From Niveispirillum sp. (GTDB taxonomy: Bacteria > Pseudomonadota > Alphaproteobacteria > Azospirillales > Azospirillaceae), in the NCBI GenBank assembly GCA_016463045.1, contig JAEMSB010000116.1:1-9997 (forward strand): a stretch of DNA of 9,997 bases, in the 5' to 3' direction. Below, piece by piece: positions 7,461-9,997 of this stretch (position 1 is its first letter; every line of letters starts with the position of its first letter). A program made the translations under genes and the position numbers. The notes under the pieces are model-generated. The model saw nothing but the letters and a program-made list of their open reading frames with translations, did not search any database and had not been told where the DNA came from.

Positions 7461-8237
7461 TCACCCCTTCGCCCCCCACCGCCCCTCCAGCCAGCGTGAC
7501 AGGCGCGACAGCAGCAGCAGGATGACCAGATATTCCAGGGCCAGCAGCGTATAAAGCTCCAGCGGGCGATAGGTCTGGGTCTGCAATTCGGTGGCGCGGC
7601 GGGTCAGTTCGGCCAGCCCGATGGCGGACGCCAGCGAACTATCCTTCACCGTATGGATGAACTGCCCCACCGTGGGCGGCAGCATGCGGCGCAGCGCCTG
7701 GGGCAGCACGATGCGCCGCAGGGTCAGCCAGCGCCCCATGCCCAGCGATTGCGCCGCCTCCACCTGCCCCCTCGGCACGCCCTCGATCCCGGCCCGGAAA
7801 ATCTCCGACAGGAAGGCCCCGGCATTCAGGGCCAGCGCAATCACCGCCGCCGTGAAGGGCGTCAGGTCGGCGATCCAGCCCAGAAGGGCGAACCCAACCC
7901 CGTCCGGGTCCAGCCCCTGCACCAGAATGGGTAGCGCATAAAACACCCAGAGCAGCAGCACGAACAGCGGCAGGGTCCGCATCAGCTCGACATAGGCACC
8001 GCTGACCATCCGTACCAGCCGCCAACGGCTGCCCCGCGCAATAGCGGTCAGCAGGCCGATGACCATGGCCAGCCCCAAGGCCGCCGCCGACAGGCCCAAG
8101 GTCAGCCCGGCGCCTGCCAGCAGGAAGGACAGGTTGCCCCAGCCTTCGTCCGTACGCGGGTCAACAATATGCCACCCCTCCCCGCCACAGCCCGACAGCA
8201 GAAGGAGCGGGAGAAGCAGGGGCAGGCAACGTCTCAC
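7461..8237 (-). CDS. Polar amino acid-type ABC transporter permease (HisM/GlnP family)
   Basis: A 258-residue inner-membrane permease of the His/Glu/Gln/Arg uptake family. It has TM segments at ~37-67, ~82-108, ~118-147, ~192-210 and ~229-246. The conserved EAA loop is EAAQSLGMGRWLTLRRIVLP (160-179), which docks onto the ATPase subunit. Unusually, residues 1-17 look like a lipoprotein signal: two Arg, a run of Leu/Pro, then LSGC with Cys17, followed by GGEGW and a short periplasmic-looking stretch before TM1. The start is GTG at 8237, overlapping the stop of the binding-protein gene as GTGA, so the two are translationally coupled. No ATP-binding subunit is encoded in the window, so it must share one encoded elsewhere. 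The substrate is probably an amino acid or small carboxylate; the sequence does not say which. Confidence 0.9.
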   Translation of the reverse strand: MRRCLPLLLPLLLLSGCGGEGWHIVDPRTDEGWGNLSFLLAGAGLTLGLSAAALGLAMVIGLLTAIARGSRWRLVRMVSGAYVELMRTLPLFVLLLWVFYALPILVQGLDPDGVGFALLGWIADLTPFTAAVIALALNAGAFLSEIFRAGIEGVPRGQVEAAQSLGMGRWLTLRRIVLPQALRRMLPPTVGQFIHTVKDSSLASAIGLAELTRRATELQTQTYRPLELYTLLALEYLVILLLLSRLSRWLEGRWGAKG

Positions 8238-9040
8238 CGTACCGTCCCCGTACCCTCGAACCAGGTCTTGAACAGCCCGTCAAAGAACCCGTCGGCCAGC
8301 CGCGCATCGACCCATTTATTGAGCCACAGCATCCATTCGCCATCGCCCGGCAGGGTCATCATGGCATTTTCCGTATCGGTGCCGGGCCGTGCCCCCTGGG
8401 TCAGCATGGTCAGTTGCGGATATTCCCGTCCGATCTTGGTCAGGAAATAGAGATTGTCGGTAAAGGCCGCCTGCGCCCGGCCTGCCAGCACCTCAGTAAA
8501 GTCGATGACGGGATCGGCGACGGACAGGATGCGGGCCTGGGTGAAGACCTTCTTGGCCATGGTCTCCGGCGCTGTGCCCTGCTGCACCGAAATGGTCACG
8601 CCCGGCTGGTCCAGATCGTCCCAGCTTTTGAAGCGCTCTGCGTCCTTTTTCAGGATCAGGGGAATAAAGGTCGGGCGCAGATAGGCCTTGGTGAAGGCCA
8701 CGGCCCTGGCCCGTTCCGGGGTCACCGTCACGCCGGTCGCCGCGATATCATATTTTCGGGCCATCAGCCCGGCGACAAGCGTCGGCCAGGTGGCCTGCAC
8801 CAGTTGCAGCTTCACGCCCAGATCGGCAGCCAGCCGTTCAGCCACCTGCACCTCATAGCCCTGAAACCCGCCCGTCTTCACATCGCGGAAGGAATAGGGG
8901 AAGTAATCCCCCGTCATGCCCACGCGCAGCACCCCCGCCTTGCGCACCTTCTCCAGAAGTGAGGCCCCCTGCGCCAGGACAGGGCCGGCCAGGGCGGTTG
9001 ACAGGGTGGCAAGGATCAGGTCGCGGCGGTAAAGGGGCAT
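8234..9040 (-). CDS. Periplasmic substrate-binding protein, SBP_bac_3 family, PheC-like
   Basis: A 268-residue exported protein with a signal peptide ending near VLA|Q (residue 23). The N-terminal YRRDLIL is twin-Arg-like, but Sec export is as likely. The mature sequence shows the type-2 periplasmic binding fold: GVLRVGMTGDYFPYSFRD, YDIAATGVTVTPERA with the ligand-carboxylate Arg, then VQQGTAPE, and FTDN near the second hinge. The TGDY, TWPTL and DQPGV segments resemble cyclohexadienyl/arogenate dehydratase (PheC), an enzyme group that arose from this binding-protein family. Coupling to a permease argues for a solute receptor rather than an enzyme, but dehydratase activity cannot be excluded by eye. 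GGAG about 5 nt before the ATG supports the start. It is first in the operon with the permease; an intrinsic terminator lies upstream, so it should have its own promoter within about 9041-9121, which I could not place. Confidence 0.88.
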   Translation of the reverse strand: MPLYRRDLILATLSTALAGPVLAQGASLLEKVRKAGVLRVGMTGDYFPYSFRDVKTGGFQGYEVQVAERLAADLGVKLQLVQATWPTLVAGLMARKYDIAATGVTVTPERARAVAFTKAYLRPTFIPLILKKDAERFKSWDDLDQPGVTISVQQGTAPETMAKKVFTQARILSVADPVIDFTEVLAGRAQAAFTDNLYFLTKIGREYPQLTMLTQGARPGTDTENAMMTLPGDGEWMLWLNKWVDARLADGFFDGLFKTWFEGTGTVR

Positions 9041-9121
9041 GGAGGCTCCAGAAAGGATAGTGCCCCATGGTTGCCGCGCTGCGAAATGGGGTCAACAGGG
9101 AATGCAACCACCCCCGAAATG

Positions 9122-9153
9122 AAAAAACCCCCGCCCGGTTGCCCGGACGGGGG
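9122..9153 (-). terminator. Intrinsic terminator of the coat-U-like gene
   Basis: On the minus strand a GC-rich stem (arms 9143-9153 and 9128-9138; 11 bp with one A/C mismatch; loop TTGC on the plus strand) is followed directly by six T (9127-9122). It lies 50 bp past the stop of the gene ending at 9203 and 81 bp before the binding-protein start, so it separates the two transcription units. Confidence 0.9.
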
Positions 9154-9202
9154 AGCAGGTTGGAACTGCCCGATGAAGCTGTTGAGGGAACTGAAAGCCC
9201 CC

Positions 9203-9664
9203 TTACTTGGCGGCGATGGTCACGGTGACGGTGTCGGCATAGTCGCCGGCAATATACTGGTCGGAAGCGGCGATGGTGACCTTCAGGTCGGACTTCTTGC
9301 CGAACTGCGCGGTGGCGCGGTCAACGACCATCTGGCTGGTCAGCGCACCACCCTGGCCGTCATAATTGACCGAGTAATCGATGGTGAAGTTACCGGACTT
9401 CAGCTTGCCGGCATTGGCCGAGGCGAGCGTGATCTTGTAGCCGGAACCGGAATTGCAGGTCTCGGTGACCGAACCGACCGTCTTGGCGGTTTCGCCGGCC
9501 TTGAGCGCCAGCGACTGGTTCAGGTCCTGGACGGCGATGGTGCAGGACAGAGCGACATTGCCCTTCAGCTGGATCGTGCCGGACGCGTTCTGGGCCATGG
9601 CGGGGGCGACGATGGCAGAAGCGATCAGGGCGGCAGCGGCGGTCTTGGCGAAGAACTTGGTCAT
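9203..9664 (-). CDS. Secreted spore coat U-like (SCPU/Csu-type) protein
   Basis: A 153-residue protein: signal peptide to about AMA|Q (residue 24), then an all-beta, Ala/Thr/Ser-rich mature part of ~129 residues. Two cysteines (41 and 70) in ALSCTIAV and VTETCNSG are placed to form the single disulfide typical of coat-U and chaperone-usher pilin-like folds. It ends with a DYADTVTVTIAAK strand of the kind seen at the C-terminus of SCPU proteins. Known members are secreted, and some form thin pili with a dedicated chaperone and usher; neither is nearby, so this copy may be a free periplasmic or extracellular protein. The start at 9664 is supported by GGAGA 6 nt upstream and by a clean signal peptide; the frame stays open to 9805 but without a usable signal. 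Single-gene unit with its own terminator. I recognise the fold type only moderately well; an unrelated Ig-like secreted protein is the alternative. Confidence 0.65.
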   Translation of the reverse strand: MTKFFAKTAAAALIASAIVAPAMAQNASGTIQLKGNVALSCTIAVQDLNQSLALKAGETAKTVGSVTETCNSGSGYKITLASANAGKLKSGNFTIDYSVNYDGQGGALTSQMVVDRATAQFGKKSDLKVTIAASDQYIAGDYADTVTVTIAAK

Positions 9665-9807
9665 GTCGGTCTCCATCGGTTCGTTGGGGCGAGGCGTTGT
9701 TGCCTTCATGCGAACCAAGGATTGCAGCCGGGATGCCAAGTAGGGCACACCCTGAAAGTTGAGGGTTTCTGCAGACTTGGCGCAGTGTTTACCTTCCATT
9801 GACATAT

Positions 9808-9860
9808 TGCAATCTGCAAAAATGCAAAATGCGTGTTGCTATATGCAAATATTCTTGCAA
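9808..9860. repeat. Cluster of five TGCAA repeats, AT-rich
   Basis: TGCAA occurs in the same orientation at 9808, 9815, 9823, 9844 and 9856 (start positions). The first forms the 8-bp palindrome ATTGCAAT (9806-9813) and the fourth forms TTGC-N5-GCAA (9836-9848). The block lies about 145-195 bp upstream of the coat-U-like start and is far richer in A and T than its surroundings. It could be a regulator-binding array or simply a promoter region. Confidence 0.55.
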
Positions 9861-9916
9861 AATGAAAGGGGCGTCGCCGCCACTTCACAACCTAACCTTT
9901 GGGATCGGATAATTTA

Positions 9917-9946
9917 GAGCGGTTTTCTGTTAACTGGAAACCGCTC
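9917..9946. repeat. Stem-loop GAGCGGTTT...AAACCGCTC
   Basis: A perfect 9-bp stem (9917-9925 with 9938-9946), extendable to 11 with one T-G wobble, enclosing an 8-nt loop TGTTAACT that contains the palindrome GTTAAC. The sequence type resembles short intergenic palindromes that recur in alphaproteobacterial genomes; that resemblance is from memory. It could also act as a terminator for a gene outside the window. Confidence 0.7.
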
Positions 9947-9964
9947 CGGCGGCGACTGCCGCCG
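9947..9964. repeat. Stem-loop CGGCGGC-GACT-GCCGCCG
   Basis: A perfect 7-bp stem with a 4-nt GACT loop, starting on the base after the preceding stem-loop ends. Second unit of a three-palindrome block. Confidence 0.65.
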
Positions 9965-9980
9965 CGCCGCACGTGCGGCG
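9965..9980. repeat. Perfect 16-bp palindrome CGCCGCACGTGCGGCG
   Basis: A self-complementary 16-mer with central CACGTG, beginning on the base after the preceding stem-loop. Third unit of the block. As DNA it could bind a dimeric protein; as RNA it would need to open its centre to form a loop. Confidence 0.65.
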
Positions 9981-9997
9981 TGAAGCCAAGCGGCGGA

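Larger units (their letters stand above)
9665..9997. other. Gene-free right-edge region with leader, repeats and palindromes
   Basis: No supported gene in 333 bp. From right to left as read by the leftward coat-U-like gene: three abutting palindromes (9917-9980), an AT-rich block with TGCAA repeats (9808-9860), and a leader of roughly 140 nt. The leader has a small ACCCT...AGGGT hairpin (9749-9766). The promoter for the leftward gene probably lies in the AT-rich block, but no box pair with good spacing stands out. Confidence 0.6.

Noticed and set aside
9665..9805. N-terminal extension of the coat-U-like protein to 9805
   Set aside because: It would bury the clear signal peptide that starts at 9664 under 47 residues; GGAGA upstream of 9664 fits the shorter form.
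9806..9860. TGCAA cluster as plasmid iterons or an origin of replication
   Set aside because: Spacings (7, 8, 21, 12) are irregular, copies are only 5-6 bp, and no replication gene is present.

Overview
The window is GC-rich, densely coded DNA, most likely from an alphaproteobacterium. The Azospirillaceae/Rhodospirillales (Azospirillum- or Niveispirillum-like) are my best guess from protein style, GC content and the pairing of an envelope efflux system with a secreted carbohydrate-degrading pair. No rRNA, tRNA, transposase, phage gene, CRISPR array or plasmid function was seen. The lineage call is inference; there is no marker gene in the window.

Left part (1-4824): the 3' end of a TonB-type protein (C-terminal domain only) runs rightward and converges on a two-gene leftward operon. 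That operon encodes an N-terminally anchored periplasmic adaptor (membrane fusion protein) and a full-length RND permease. The two genes overlap by 4 bp (ATGA). No outer-membrane channel gene is present here, so the tripartite pump must borrow one encoded elsewhere.

Middle (4825-7109): a roughly 320-bp divergent intergenic region with small direct and inverted repeats leads rightward into a sigma70-like promoter. It is followed by a two-gene cassette: an exported GH43-family glycosidase and an exported alpha/beta-hydrolase esterase. Together they look like a small hemicellulose side-chain or xylooligosaccharide trimming unit acting outside the cytoplasm.

Right part (7118-9664): all genes run leftward. 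A spore-coat-U-like secreted beta-sandwich protein (9664-9203) ends at a strong intrinsic terminator. Then come a polar-amino-acid-type (PheC-like) substrate-binding protein and an ABC permease, overlapping by 4 bp, and after a short gap a small Cys-rich DUF1272 protein. The ABC cassette has no ATPase gene in the window, and the permease carries an unusual lipobox-like N-terminus.

Right edge (9665-9997): gene-free DNA. It holds an AT-rich block with five TGCAA repeats upstream of the coat-U-like gene and, at the very end, three palindromes/stem-loops laid end to end without a base between them. I saw no clearly new multi-gene system. The items most worth checking are the lipobox permease, the ATPase-less PheC-like cassette, the abutting palindromes and the TGCAA cluster.
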